DNA from: Leishmania martiniquensis
Lineage: Eukaryota; Euglenozoa; Kinetoplastea; Trypanosomatida; Trypanosomatidae
NCBI RefSeq assembly: GCF_017916325.1
Contig: NC_090165.1
Span: forward strand, 1,064,001 to 1,128,000
DNA length: 64,000 nucleotides
Reading direction: 5' to 3'
Position numbers and translations under genes: made by a program. Position 1 is the stretch's first letter, and each line of letters begins with the position of its first letter. This document shows, one piece after another, positions 32,444-43,170 of this stretch. A model generated the notes under the pieces. That model searched no databases. It was not told the DNA's origin and was given only the letters and a program-made list of their open reading frames with translations.

Positions 32444-33493
32444 CCTCTCCAATGTGTAGGCCGCAAGGGCACCTTGAGTGTGTATGTGTGTGTGTGTGTG
32501 CGTGTGTTTCCCTGCAAGGAAAGGTGGAGTGGAGGGCGGAATAGAAGCGCAGGGTGGTGATGGTGGTGGAGGGAACTACGTAGCGTGGATGCGTGAAGTG
32601 AAGGAGAGACGACAAAGTTACCGGAGTGTTGCTCGAGTGAGTGCGGGTGTGGAGAGTGGTGCAGGGAGAGCGCGAGAGGAAACAGAGAAGATAAAGCGGA
32701 GGAGAGCAGATGGATACGTGTGGCCAGCACAGGTGCACACCAAGAAGCAGGGGGAGATGGGGAGCAGGGGTGGGGGCGCTGCCGACGGGTAGCGTTTCAG
32801 CGAGAAGGGCCGATATCGCCATCGCTTTCGCTCGCAGGGTTCATTGTGACGCATAGAGGAAGTGGTACGGCGACAGAGGACGGCGCGACCCGCATGCCTT
32901 CTGCGTGGCATGCCCGTTAGCAGGAGAGCCCCTCGTCATCACTGTCAAGGCCAAAGAGGAGACACGGAGACGCGAGTGCCACCGAGTCCATCTGAAAGCC
33001 GCGGCTTCCACCACCCTCCTCCTCAATGCCTGAGCGTGGCCGCATCTGCAAGCATATGCACAGGGCACACGCATGCGCATTGGACTCACCTAGAGAGCTG
33101 CAGCAGCGATATCACCGAAGGAGGAGGTCCCGAGGCGATAGATGCGCGTGGTCGGGGCATTGACGCCGCATCGCTGTATTCACCGGTTGGTTTAATGTGC
33201 AGATGGTGAAGAAAAGAAGACGGCAAGAGAAAACAAAAAGAGAGAAGCACTTTAGCGTATCGGCACAGCAAAATGGCGGGAGCAGAGAGAGGGGGAAAAT
33301 CAGGGGCGTGCGCATACGTGTACACAGCGTACGCGCGCACACGTTCAGCTGAGTGCGAGCCACTTACAGACAGCGAGCCGCTTGCACCAAGACAGGCAGC
33401 ACGGCGAAGAAGACGCTGCAGGAAAGTACGATGAGTGCCCTTTTCGTTTCGAGGCTGAACACCTGAGCGGGTCGCACCTGTGTGCGCAGACGC
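32444..33493. other. Intergenic, 1.05 kb
   Basis: It contains the eIF3d leader with a TG run at about 32477-32508 (CA on the coding strand), and the 3' UTR of the receptor-like kinase. I see no gene. Confidence 0.55.
32512..32540 (-). promoter_or_regulatory. Likely trans-splice acceptor for eIF3d
   Basis: On the coding strand CCCTCCACTCCACCTTTCC leads to TTGCAG, the AG being at 32512-32513. The leader would be about 68 bases and contains a CA repeat. Confidence 0.55.
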
Positions 33494-36400
33494 TCACTTC
33501 GACCGCTCTGAAGCGTTGGAGGTGAAGCTAGCGACGCTCCCGTTGGGTGGCTGGGGAGCACCACTGCCATTCAGCGGTGACGTAATGTCCTCGTCAGAGC
33601 TATGCGGGGTACTGCGCGAGAAAGCAGTGGAGCGGTGCCCGTCATGTGCTGGCTTGATCGACGGGGACGAGGCCCCCGAGAAGGATAAAAAGTGATCGGT
33701 CGAATCCTCCGAGTGGGACACCGCAGCGGCCATCTTCAGCCATGGGTGCTGGAGCAGCTCATCCGCTGAGGCCCGCTTCATCACGTCGCGCTCGAAGCAG
33801 AGAAAGAGGAAGTCGCGGCACGTCTCGGACGTTTCCTCCGGAATCTGCGGGATGTCGTTTGTCGAGCCCACGTAGAACATGGCGGAGTACACGTTGTCAA
33901 ACTCCTCCCTCCAGGGCGGCTCGCCACCGTTTAGCATCTCGACAACGGTGCACCCGACAGACCAGATGTCCGCCTTGGTGCCGTACGCTTCGCTCCGAAT
34001 CACCTCCGGCGCCATCCAGAACGGGGATCCCACCAGCGTGCCACACCCCACCTGGCCAGCGTTCGCGATGTTCGCCAGAGACTTGCTGCACCCAAAGTCC
34101 GCTAGCTTCGCTACGCCATAACCATCGATAAGAATGTTTTCGCCTTTGATGTCGCGGTGCACAACGCCCTTGTCGTGCAGGTACTGCAGCCCCTTCAAGA
34201 TCTGGAAGGTGTACAGCTGCATAACAGGCTCCGTCAGATGGGTGAATTTGCGCACAATAGACGTCAAGCTGCCGCCGACGGCAAACTCCATAAATACGAG
34301 CATTGTGTCCTGTATCGTGTGCGCGCCAAAGTAGCGGATAATGTTCGGGTGGGAAAGCTCACGCAGCATGTTCACCTCCGCCTCCACACTCGCCAGTGCC
34401 TCGGGGCTCTCGCTGACGACGTTCACGTACTTAACGGCAACCAGTTTGCCGTTTGTGAGAATGCCGAGATGCACTGTGCCGTAGCTGCCTTTACCCAGTG
34501 CTGGGCCGCAGCTAAACGTCTCCATTTCCTCCACGCTGAGAAGTGTGCTGTGCTGCATGTTTGGCGACATGGCCGGATGCACGTTGGATGCGTCGTCGCC
34601 GTCGTCGTTGTTAAAGAAGGCGACGCTGCTTTGCGACTGCAGTTGCGCGTCGCTGTCAAAGCCGCTTCCGCTGAAGATAAACGGCCGCAGCAGCCGGTGA
34701 GTCTCGAAGCGGTAGCGCTCCTGCTTCTCCAGGTACTCGATGCGCATTCGCGCTATGGCGTTGAGAATGTTCTCCCGCTCCATCGCGTCCGCGCAGGCGT
34801 ACACTTCAAACTTCAGGTCATGGATGCGGTTGCGAATCTGGAGCATGGAGCGGCGCAGGGCATCGATGGAAACGTCGCCGGTGGTCGTCGTCTGCTCTTC
34901 TGTAAAGAGAACATGGCGCCAAAAGTTGACGAAGAGCGAGATGACGAACGCGGCTGAGACCACGCGGAACATGTCGGTGCCTTGCGTGCAGCTCGTGTAG
35001 ACGCCGGTGCGCACGAGCACCGCGTACAGTATGATCGAGAAGTACACGTAGAAGGACTGCAGTGCCAGGAAGGTCATGAACCTGTTCACGTTCTTGTACG
35101 GCGTCGCCGGAAAAAAACAGAAGAAGCCGAGCCGCACGAGCTGAAAGGCGATGCAGCTAAAGACAACGCACATGGGGTTGTTGTAGAAGACCTTCCACAT
35201 GACCGTCTCCAACATCTGCATCGAGAAATAGAAGAACATGTTCGACGCTCGCACGCGAAGGTCCATGTGCGGGAGGCGCATTTGATTCGTCAGGATGCTT
35301 GACGGTGCCATGACGCCCACCGACACGAAGGAAATCACGGAGATGCCGACCCAGATGTCCAGCCGCACCTGTTCGTACGTGGGCACGTTGCGCAGCAGCG
35401 TCGGCCACGCAATCGCATCCACCACAGACGACATGAGCGGCGCCAGGAAAATGAAGTTGAGGATCGTCAGCACTGTGTAGATCTTCTGCACCGTGTCCAG
35501 CAAAAACGGCTGTCTACGGCGCAAGTACGATACCAACCAACCGTCTCGCCTTTTCATATAGAGAAAGGCCAGCAGCCACACAATGTAAAAGAGACCGACC
35601 TTGCGGGAGCGGCTGATGGGCGTCTGGTGGTGCGGCATGAGTAGCCCCATCCCGCGGAGAAGCACGCCGGCCACCGACGGCAATGGCGCGGGTAGCCCTG
35701 GGTGAAAAGCAGCCATGGTGTTCAGGAGGTTGATGATGATGAGTCTGCAGAACGTGAAGTAGTTGATGGCGCTGTAGCTGAGCTCATCCCACGTCAGCGT
35801 GAGCTGCAGAGGGCATGGCGCCCGCACATCATTCCACCACTTCGCGTAGGTGTATCCCCACATTGTCAGCAGAATGTGAAACGTGCCGAGGCAGCAGGCG
35901 ATGCCAAATAGCGTCATCCATATCATATCCCGTCGTGTCGGCTGGTCGGCAGGCGGGTCATAGGCCTGGCGCATCCAGTAGAGGTTGATAAACTGGCGAC
36001 GTGAGTCGTAATCGTGAATGACATCGTCGGGGCACGTCATGTCAGGCCGGAGATTCGCTAGGGCCCGCTTGCGCAGCAGCGCGTCGAGGTGGCCCACTGG
36101 CTTTGAGTTGACCGTGCCATCCAGATTGATCGATGCTGCGTCGCTGTTCTCGCCGCCGCTATCGTCATCGCTGGCGCTCACGCAGCGAAAGTGAGACCCT
36201 CGCGCGCTCGGCGCGAGGTTCAGGCGCCCCTCGACCAGAAGCTCGTCGGCGCACGACAGCCCCGACACCCCGTGCAGCTCGATGATGCCCTCCTCCCTCA
36301 CCTCCACCTGTCCCTTCAGAACAGTACTGTGGGGGTCGTTCACGACGAGGGTACCTTCGATGATGATGTGGCGCGCTGCCATCACCGCGCCGTGGGCCAG

Positions 36401-39400
36401 AAATAGCGTCGAGTCGGCCCGTACGATAATCATGTCTTTCACCGTGATGGGAACAGCGTCGGAGACACGCGCGCGACTGCTGATGAACGTCAGCTCGTCA
36501 AGGGAAAAGGACGCGGGGCTGCGCACGTACACCTTCTCGCTGAGCGCCAAGCCGCTCCGCAGGGATGGTGCTATGTGACGATGACGCCGGCAAAGGTGCG
36601 GCAGCGTCTCCGACTCGGCAAAGACGCAAAACTCACGGTGCAGCAGCACCCAGTCCGCCGGGTCCTCCAGCTTTACCACCGCGCCAGTGATACTGCCGCC
36701 CGATGGTGCCTGCACGCATCCACGCAAGACAAGTCGTCCGCTCATTGTCAGGTGCTGAGACGTCGGCAGATAAACCTCGCACGCTGGCGTCTCGGCGGCC
36801 GCCGGGTCGCCAGAGGTGCCGCTCTTGAGCGTGTCGGCGGAGGAAACGGTGCGGTTTGCAGCGTCCGCGCCGTCGAGTGTGGCGGGGCTGACCGCCTCGT
36901 CCAGGCCGGAGGTGTCGATCACAAACATGGTCGCATTCGGCGGCACAAAGGACGACGTGGCGAGCGGCAACGAGTAGCCGGCAACTTTGGTGAGCGTGCG
37001 ACGGAAGTTGATAGCTTCGTCGGACGTGTTGCCGTATAGTGCTGCGACACCGCCGATTTGCAGAAGCATACTGCCAGTGAAGCGTGCCGTGACAAAGTCG
37101 GCGAGGAGGCGGCCGAGAAACGCCACCTTGACTGGCGCGGTCGATGCCGCGAAGTTAGCGTGCGCCACGTGCACGAGGGTGTCCTCACCAAACAGCGTCG
37201 TGCCCAAGACGACAACGGAGATCGGGTCGAACAACCCTACACCAATAAAGGCGCGAAGGGAGCCCTCCATTGTGAGCGAGTTGAGCACCAGCTCATCCCC
37301 CAGCAGCCGCACCACGCCATCGCCCGTGACGGTCGCCGACGCAAAGGTGCACCCCCTCAGCACCGTCAGAACAGACCGCTTCTCTATCGCTACTATGCCG
37401 CCTAGTTGTACGTTCTGGGCCGTGAGAAGCGTTCCACTCTTCAGTGTCACCGTGGACTCTGCAAAGCTTGAGGCGTCTGTGAGGTTGACCTTGCCCGACA
37501 GGAGTACGGATCCACCTTGAAAGATAAAGCGGCCTGTGAGCAGCGCGTAGGAGCGCTCGTCGAGCGCGATGATGCGCATGACGCCGCCCGGGTAGTTGGT
37601 GATCGTGTTGCGCTGCCCAGCAGAAAGAATGCTGCTGATGCTCTCTGCCCCCATGCTTGAGACGGCCAGCGTCAGGTTGCCGTAATTGTGGATCGCCCCG
37701 TCCCGTTCCAGGGACAGCCGCTGCACGTCAATAGTCATCTCGCCATAGTTGTAGAGGGGCACCGACAGCTGCCGCGTCTCGTAGCCCTGGGTGGTAATCT
37801 TGGCGTACTTGGTACAGTTGATGGTGCCTTTGCCAGAGATGCTGCCGCCAGACCAGAGGAAGTTCCTCACCTTCAGACTGCGCTGGCGCAGTTTGAGGTT
37901 TCCCTTGTCCTGGACATTGAGGCGCGTGACAGAGGCGGACTGCAGCAGCTTCACGTCCTGGTCGATCAGCACATTCGGACTGTCGTTGTCGATCACGACA
38001 TTTGCATCCCGCTCCACTACCAGCGTTGACACCCGCACGTACATGGGCGATCCGACGCGATGATAGCACACGTGGTAGATACCGCGCTTGTGGAACGTGC
38101 TCAGGAAGCTCACGCGGGAGCTGCTGCTGAAGAAGAGGTCCACGAAGAAGACGTTCTGCGACGTGAAGTCTGTGCACAGCTCATCCGTGATGACCGCCGT
38201 GTCGCGCTCCGTCAGGTTGGTACCATAGATGGTGCCGGTGAACTCCAGGTCTGCGTGGACCTGTGGTGGATCGGTCGAGACCCCCTCTGGGCCTGCCACT
38301 TCATACGAGCTCATCAGCTTCATGCACAGAGACGGCAGCGTGTCTGGATAGGGCACGTAGCAGAGAGTCTGTATGCCGCCGCGATGCGGCGTAAAGCGGA
38401 AGACGCTTTCGCGAGCGTCCCAGTGGCTGCCGTGCACGGAGGCGCTGCGTGTATGCAGGCACGTGTACCCCTCCATCACCCGCAGCCGCCGCTCCAGCGT
38501 GAGCTCGTCAGAGACGGCGCTGGAGGCGCCGGTGAGAGGAATGGCGATGGCCCCGCCGGTGACGAGCATCTGTGCGGAAGTCCTCCACCGTGCCTCGTCC
38601 AGCTGCAAAAATGATTTCTTGGTCACAAGGAAAGGGTCGCCGGTGAGGCAGTTGCTCGGCAAGTCCTGAAGCCCGAGCCTGCCCACCTGCTCGAACAAGG
38701 AGAAGGGAATACAGGGGACGATGAGCGCTGACGTATGCGTCGGCAGCACCCACTTCCCACTCGCCAGCGTCACTTTTACGGCGTGGCCGTTGGAGCTCAC
38801 CTCGATTTCGCTCTGGGACAGAATATTCACCAGGAGGAGGTTCCACAGACCCCATGCCTTCGTGTGGTTCAACGCGCGTGCCGCCGCCGCACCGCGTGCT
38901 GCATGCCGCTCGTGGTGCACGACAGCTCCCGCGTCGTCGATGAGGCGCACGTCACTCGTCAAAATGGACATCATAATGGGGCGAGCGAGCGAAGCATTCA
39001 TCGGGAACGCTGGAATGGACACCTGAATGGAAAAGGTACTGCCACCGCCCTGCAACATCGCCTCGGTAAGCCCGCGGTACACGGAGCCGCGATAGTGGAC
39101 TGTTGTGGCCTCCGCAAACAAGATCGGCCACATAGCCGCCTGGCCACCGCGTCTCCAGAAATTATCCTGCGGTGGCCCAAAGTCCGCCCACAGCATGCGC
39201 CCTAACTGCAGCAGCAGTACAAAAACAAGCGCAGCGTCCCGCAGCGATGCGCGCCAGCCGCGCTTATACCTGGGCGAAGAGCGCAACTGCCGGCGCCCGT
39301 CAAAGCACGGCGAGGCCTCTAGTGCTTGAGGAGGCGACAACAGATGCCGGCACGCGGATGTTCCTGCGCTCTGCGGCGAAGATCTGCAATTGCCTCCCGC

Positions 39401-39607
39401 TGCACGCGTCGCCTTCTCCAGGACGGCAGTCTTCACATGAACGCCCTGCCATACGGCACGCGGCGCCACCATGGCAGTCTCCTCGGCGCCGCTGCTCCGT
39501 GGAGAGCAGCCTATTTCAGAGTCGAATTCATCGACAAAAGTGTGCCCGAGTGGCTGACTTAGGCGATCGCGCAGCGTCAACAACACAATCGACTGCCAAT
39601 GGTCCAT
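33494..39607 (-). CDS. Receptor-like multi-pass membrane protein kinase, STE11/MEKK-like (2037 aa)
   Basis: The start is the first ATG (39607); an alternative is 39472. A basic N-terminus leads to a single hydrophobic segment (about 124-143), probably a signal-anchor. The ectodomain (about 144-1225) has many cysteines and about eight N-glycosylation sequons. Its stretches at about 520-870 and 1045-1140 have repeated short hydrophobic strands with G/N turns, as in parallel beta-helix proteins. Strong membrane segments follow at about 1227-1252, 1276-1301, 1337-1353, 1376-1400, 1416-1440, 1479-1501, 1511-1533 and 1547-1568, with a weaker one near 1457-1473. A short coiled region precedes the kinase domain (about 1693-1957). 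The kinase looks active: G-loop GKGSYG at 1705-1710, K1726, HRDIKGEN with D1819, DFG at 1837-1839 and APE at 1866-1868. The activation segment GTLVGSPFWMAPEV is of the STE11/MEKK type. The tail is Ser-rich. An intracellular kinase requires an odd number of segments after the ectodomain. Confidence 0.9.
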   Translation of the reverse strand: MDHWQSIVLLTLRDRLSQPLGHTFVDEFDSEIGCSPRSSGAEETAMVAPRAVWQGVHVKTAVLEKATRAAGGNCRSSPQSAGTSACRHLLSPPQALEASPCFDGRRQLRSSPRYKRGWRASLRDAALVFVLLLQLGRMLWADFGPPQDNFWRRGGQAAMWPILFAEATTVHYRGSVYRGLTEAMLQGGGSTFSIQVSIPAFPMNASLARPIMMSILTSDVRLIDDAGAVVHHERHAARGAAAARALNHTKAWGLWNLLLVNILSQSEIEVSSNGHAVKVTLASGKWVLPTHTSALIVPCIPFSLFEQVGRLGLQDLPSNCLTGDPFLVTKKSFLQLDEARWRTSAQMLVTGGAIAIPLTGASSAVSDELTLERRLRVMEGYTCLHTRSASVHGSHWDARESVFRFTPHRGGIQTLCYVPYPDTLPSLCMKLMSSYEVAGPEGVSTDPPQVHADLEFTGTIYGTNLTERDTAVITDELCTDFTSQNVFFVDLFFSSSSRVSFLSTFHKRGIYHVCYHRVGSPMYVRVSTLVVERDANVVIDNDSPNVLIDQDVKLLQSASVTRLNVQDKGNLKLRQRSLKVRNFLWSGGSISGKGTINCTKYAKITTQGYETRQLSVPLYNYGEMTIDVQRLSLERDGAIHNYGNLTLAVSSMGAESISSILSAGQRNTITNYPGGVMRIIALDERSYALLTGRFIFQGGSVLLSGKVNLTDASSFAESTVTLKSGTLLTAQNVQLGGIVAIEKRSVLTVLRGCTFASATVTGDGVVRLLGDELVLNSLTMEGSLRAFIGVGLFDPISVVVLGTTLFGEDTLVHVAHANFAASTAPVKVAFLGRLLADFVTARFTGSMLLQIGGVAALYGNTSDEAINFRRTLTKVAGYSLPLATSSFVPPNATMFVIDTSGLDEAVSPATLDGADAANRTVSSADTLKSGTSGDPAAAETPACEVYLPTSQHLTMSGRLVLRGCVQAPSGGSITGAVVKLEDPADWVLLHREFCVFAESETLPHLCRRHRHIAPSLRSGLALSEKVYVRSPASFSLDELTFISSRARVSDAVPITVKDMIIVRADSTLFLAHGAVMAARHIIIEGTLVVNDPHSTVLKGQVEVREEGIIELHGVSGLSCADELLVEGRLNLAPSARGSHFRCVSASDDDSGGENSDAASINLDGTVNSKPVGHLDALLRKRALANLRPDMTCPDDVIHDYDSRRQFINLYWMRQAYDPPADQPTRRDMIWMTLFGIACCLGTFHILLTMWGYTYAKWWNDVRAPCPLQLTLTWDELSYSAINYFTFCRLIIINLLNTMAAFHPGLPAPLPSVAGVLLRGMGLLMPHHQTPISRSRKVGLFYIVWLLAFLYMKRRDGWLVSYLRRRQPFLLDTVQKIYTVLTILNFIFLAPLMSSVVDAIAWPTLLRNVPTYEQVRLDIWVGISVISFVSVGVMAPSSILTNQMRLPHMDLRVRASNMFFYFSMQMLETVMWKVFYNNPMCVVFSCIAFQLVRLGFFCFFPATPYKNVNRFMTFLALQSFYVYFSIILYAVLVRTGVYTSCTQGTDMFRVVSAAFVISLFVNFWRHVLFTEEQTTTTGDVSIDALRRSMLQIRNRIHDLKFEVYACADAMERENILNAIARMRIEYLEKQERYRFETHRLLRPFIFSGSGFDSDAQLQSQSSVAFFNNDDGDDASNVHPAMSPNMQHSTLLSVEEMETFSCGPALGKGSYGTVHLGILTNGKLVAVKYVNVVSESPEALASVEAEVNMLRELSHPNIIRYFGAHTIQDTMLVFMEFAVGGSLTSIVRKFTHLTEPVMQLYTFQILKGLQYLHDKGVVHRDIKGENILIDGYGVAKLADFGCSKSLANIANAGQVGCGTLVGSPFWMAPEVIRSEAYGTKADIWSVGCTVVEMLNGGEPPWREEFDNVYSAMFYVGSTNDIPQIPEETSETCRDFLFLCFERDVMKRASADELLQHPWLKMAAAVSHSEDSTDHFLSFSGASSPSIKPAHDGHRSTAFSRSTPHSSDEDITSPLNGSGAPQPPNGSVASFTSNASERSK

Positions 39608-42600
39608 TTGTCGGGGAGGGATACGATGGGGATGGCCGAGGGGGAGGTATGTGTGGCCGCGACAGATGTCTCTCTTCGTGCAGTGGTGCTGTGGATGGCG
39701 CAGGCGACAAAAAAAATGCAAACGCACTCGTCGGCAAAGTGCAGCGTTTATGTCTGCGAGTGTGCGGGTGTCTTCACAAGAGACCTCTTTATCTTACAAG
39801 GGCCTTTACTCCTTCGCTCGCGCAATCACGCTGGCAGATGATGTTCAAGACGATTAAAACAACGTGTCTCTCCTCTCCAACATAAAAAAAATAAGACAGA
39901 CAGACACACACACACAGAGAGAGGAAATGGAAAAAAAAACGATAACCCAAGACGCGAGTCAAGTGAGAAAAAAGTGAAGCAACACACACAACTACTACAG
40001 AGGGCGACACACAAGCAATCAATGAGCAACGCCTGAATTCAAGTTGAGTGATCGGGGCCTCCCTTTCTGTGTTCGTCAGCCCATAGGCTGTGTGCTCCTG
40101 CCTTAACAGAAGCGGGCCCTCGACTCCTCGTTTTTCGTCTTAGTGGTTCTCTCCCTTTCCGCAACCGTCCCAGAGAGCAGGCAAATCGGCCGCCGCGACT
40201 CGACGGGGGAGCAACAGGTACAGACTGTGAAAACAAAAGGGATGGCAATACGAGGCAGCGATTGCTTCCCTCTGCTTCATGCACAGCGAAAAGGCGTGTG
40301 CGTGCGTACAGGGATCTGCAGCGACGAAGGTAGCGATGCCTTTCCGTGAGCACCTCCCCCTCTCCGCTTTTCGAGCGGCGAGACAGGTCGCTCGCCTGCG
40401 TTAACTCAAAGCACGAAGCAGTCGGGAGTAGCCACTTCAGCAGGAATGCGCCCACACAAACGGTAGAAAAGCAGCAGCAAGAAAGGTGCTCAGAAGAGAG
40501 GGAGGGCGCGCGAGGAGAAACAGCACGCAGAGGGGGGCGGAGGGGGAGGGGGCGAACAACAAGAGAAGCTCAGGGCGGAAGAGGTGTGCGTGTGTGCCAC
40601 AGTCGCTGGCTCCTGACGTTGACGAGAAGGATTGGCTTTCAAGGCCAGAGAACGTGCGTCGAGGGAGAGGGAAAGACGGGGGGAAGGAACAGAGCCCACC
40701 ACGGGAAAGGGCAAAGGAGCGGAAAGGGGAGACGAGAGTCGATGCGGCTGCCGTCGAGGGAAGTGGCGGTAGGATTTAGGCGCAGAGGGAGGGAGAGGAG
40801 GAGGAGGAGAGCTGAGCGCAGGAAAAGGGTCTTCAACCCATAGGCTAACAGATAATAGACGGCCAAAGCAGAGTTACATGGAAGGGAGTGCGAAAGAAGA
40901 GACGGAAAAAACGCAAGACGAGCCAATGAAAGGGGAAGCAACGGAGCGCCGGCACCACGTGCCGGGGAAACAGAAATAGAAACAAAAAGGCGTGTAAAAC
41001 AACCAGAAAAGGGCAGAGAGAGGGGAACAGAAATGATACCAAAAAAAAGGGTGAAGATACGAAACAAAGGAAAGAGCGCGCCCACGTTGTCCCCCACCGC
41101 GGCGATGCTCCCACGTTTCTTTGCTTTTTGCTTGGTGGCTGGCCGAGTGTGGCGCTGGTGGTGTTTGCCTACCTTTACGTGTGTGTGTGTGTGTCTATGC
41201 CAGGGTATACGCTCCACAGGCTGAAGAAAAGGCGAAGACACAAAGGACGTGAGAGCCCACAGGGCGAGAAGAGTGTCACTGGTACACGAGAAGAGGGACT
41301 ATGGAGGAGGGAGGTAGGAGAGACGAGTCAAAGGAAGAAGCAGAGGAGCCACAACGATTTAAGAAGCAGAGATATAATGGGTGCGAGAGAGAGAGGGAGG
41401 GAGAGAGAGCAAGATGCCACAGTGACGCAAACGCCCCAATGCGTGGGTTTTATTTTTGATAATAGTGTGAAGAAGGCAAGGCAAATATACCGGAGAAAGG
41501 AGAGGCTTGGCAAGAGGAGGAGCCTTGTCGGCTTTGGCGTCTCTAGTATCGCACGAAAAAAAAAGGTAGGGAGGAACGGAACCTCTCAGAGAGAAGAAAA
41601 AAAACAGCAGAGCGGGAGGGACGGTTTTTTTTGCCCCTTGTTTCTTCTTCCCTTGTCTGCCTGTCTGTGTAAGTGTGTAAGTGTGTTTACTTGTTTGCTG
41701 TCTGCGTTAATTGCAGTGAACGCGTTCGAAGTGTCGACAGCGCAGCTGATACGTCTACTGTATGTGTGTTGGTGTGTGTGCTGCCTTCCTCTCTTTTCTT
41801 TTTGTGGTGAGGTTTCTTCGCGTTTGTGCGTGTGGGCGCGCCTACGCCGTCCTGCATGCGAGCGGATCGAGATGAGGGAGACGCCGCCAGAGGGGTCGGA
41901 AGGAGGCGCATCAGACGAGAAGAGAGAGAGAGTGCAAGCGCCACGAAAAAAAACACGGAGAGGGGGGAAGAGGGAAGGGGAAGGGTACGCTGCAAAGAGA
42001 GCACAGCGTCGCACACACAAACGAGGAAGCAGAATGCGTGGCGATTCGGCCATCCGTCGAACTGTGCAGACTTCTGCGCGTCTCACTCCTTCGTAAGCGG
42101 AAAAACAAAAGAGGGAGGAGACCTGCGACGGTGGACAGGGCGAATGAGAAGCAGATCTCGTCGACGGCAACGAACCGTAACGTGACGTGCTCCGTGTGTA
42201 GGGACAAAGGATCGCAGCGTGGTCACGCGAACCTTGCCAGCTCTTTGTGCTCTTCTCGTGACCCCTTCTCTCTCACTCTCTCATGACCGGCTGGCTGTCA
42301 CTGAGGCCGCATCGTGCTTGACCCTTCCAATCATACCGTCGAACGAGAGAGCGAAGCGACAGCGAAAAAAGCTTGGCCAAAGGCAGACACCCCCCCCACA
42401 GACAAAAAAAATAACCGATCGGTACACACACGAGCAGAGTCAGGTGAGGCGTAGAAACGCTGTATTCTGCTTTGCTGTCGATTCTATCGGCGCGGGAGGC
42501 AACGGCGAATACGGCGGGAGAGGGCGCAAAGCACCAGGCACTGCAGATGGGAGAGGGCGGGGGGAAACGTGGAGCGCGCCACGCGCGCATATGCGCCGAA

Positions 42601-43170
42601 GGATAACGACTCCGATAGGCCTACAATACGGATGCGGAAGGAAAGAAAGAGGCAGTGGCTGTGAGGCGGCGTCGAAGAGCCGCAAACGAGCACACCAGCC
42701 TCTCTGCATGTGTGCACGCTCTCACGCACAGAGAGGTGGGGCTGGGACTTGTAAGGGGGGGCACGAGGAGCACGGCAGCAGGAGCAGTCAAGATGAGCGG
42801 CGCCGTTAGAAAGCAACGAAAATAGAGCATGCAAATAGGGAGGAAAAGGGAGGCAGTCACGCTGACAAACCCCCCTCCTCGCCATGACGGGGATAGGGGT
42901 GCCACACAGAAGTACAAAGCACGCACGTAGCTGCACCACCACACAACACCGTGAGGCACCAACGAAAGCCGAGAGAAAGGCGGGGGCTTGCATGCACACG
43001 GGCACACGCTTAGGAAGACGCGGGGGCGCGACACGTCACAGACGGTTATTTTTTTGGGGGGGCGAGGGCAGTCTCAAAGGCGAGAAGGAGGCCGCCACGG
43101 GAAGCGTACTGGAGCGCACAGCGCTGGTGAGGATCAGTGGCGAGAGAAGTTTTTTTTCTTTGGCTGCCCC
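39608..43170. other. Intergenic, 3.6 kb, gene-free
   Basis: This is the longest spacer without a gene or a recognisable repeat. The plus strand is dominated by A/G, especially 40450-40830, 40980-41060, 41220-41420 and 41900-42060, so the transcribed strand is very pyrimidine-rich. Short poly-A runs (39700s, 39890, 39930, 41560, 41600) and a TG tract near 41177-41195 are present. All open frames are low-complexity. It holds the kinase gene leader and the kinesin 3' UTR. Confidence 0.55.

Noticed and set aside
39608..39727. 40-residue upstream extension of the receptor-like kinase
   Set aside because: The codon at 39727 is GTG. The extension has no ATG and an atypical His/Arg/Pro composition.
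41128..42096. 322-codon plus-strand frame in the kinase-kinesin spacer
   Set aside because: It is made of Arg/Lys/Glu-rich translation of purine runs plus Cys/Val from TG repeats. It lies on the wrong strand and has no domain.
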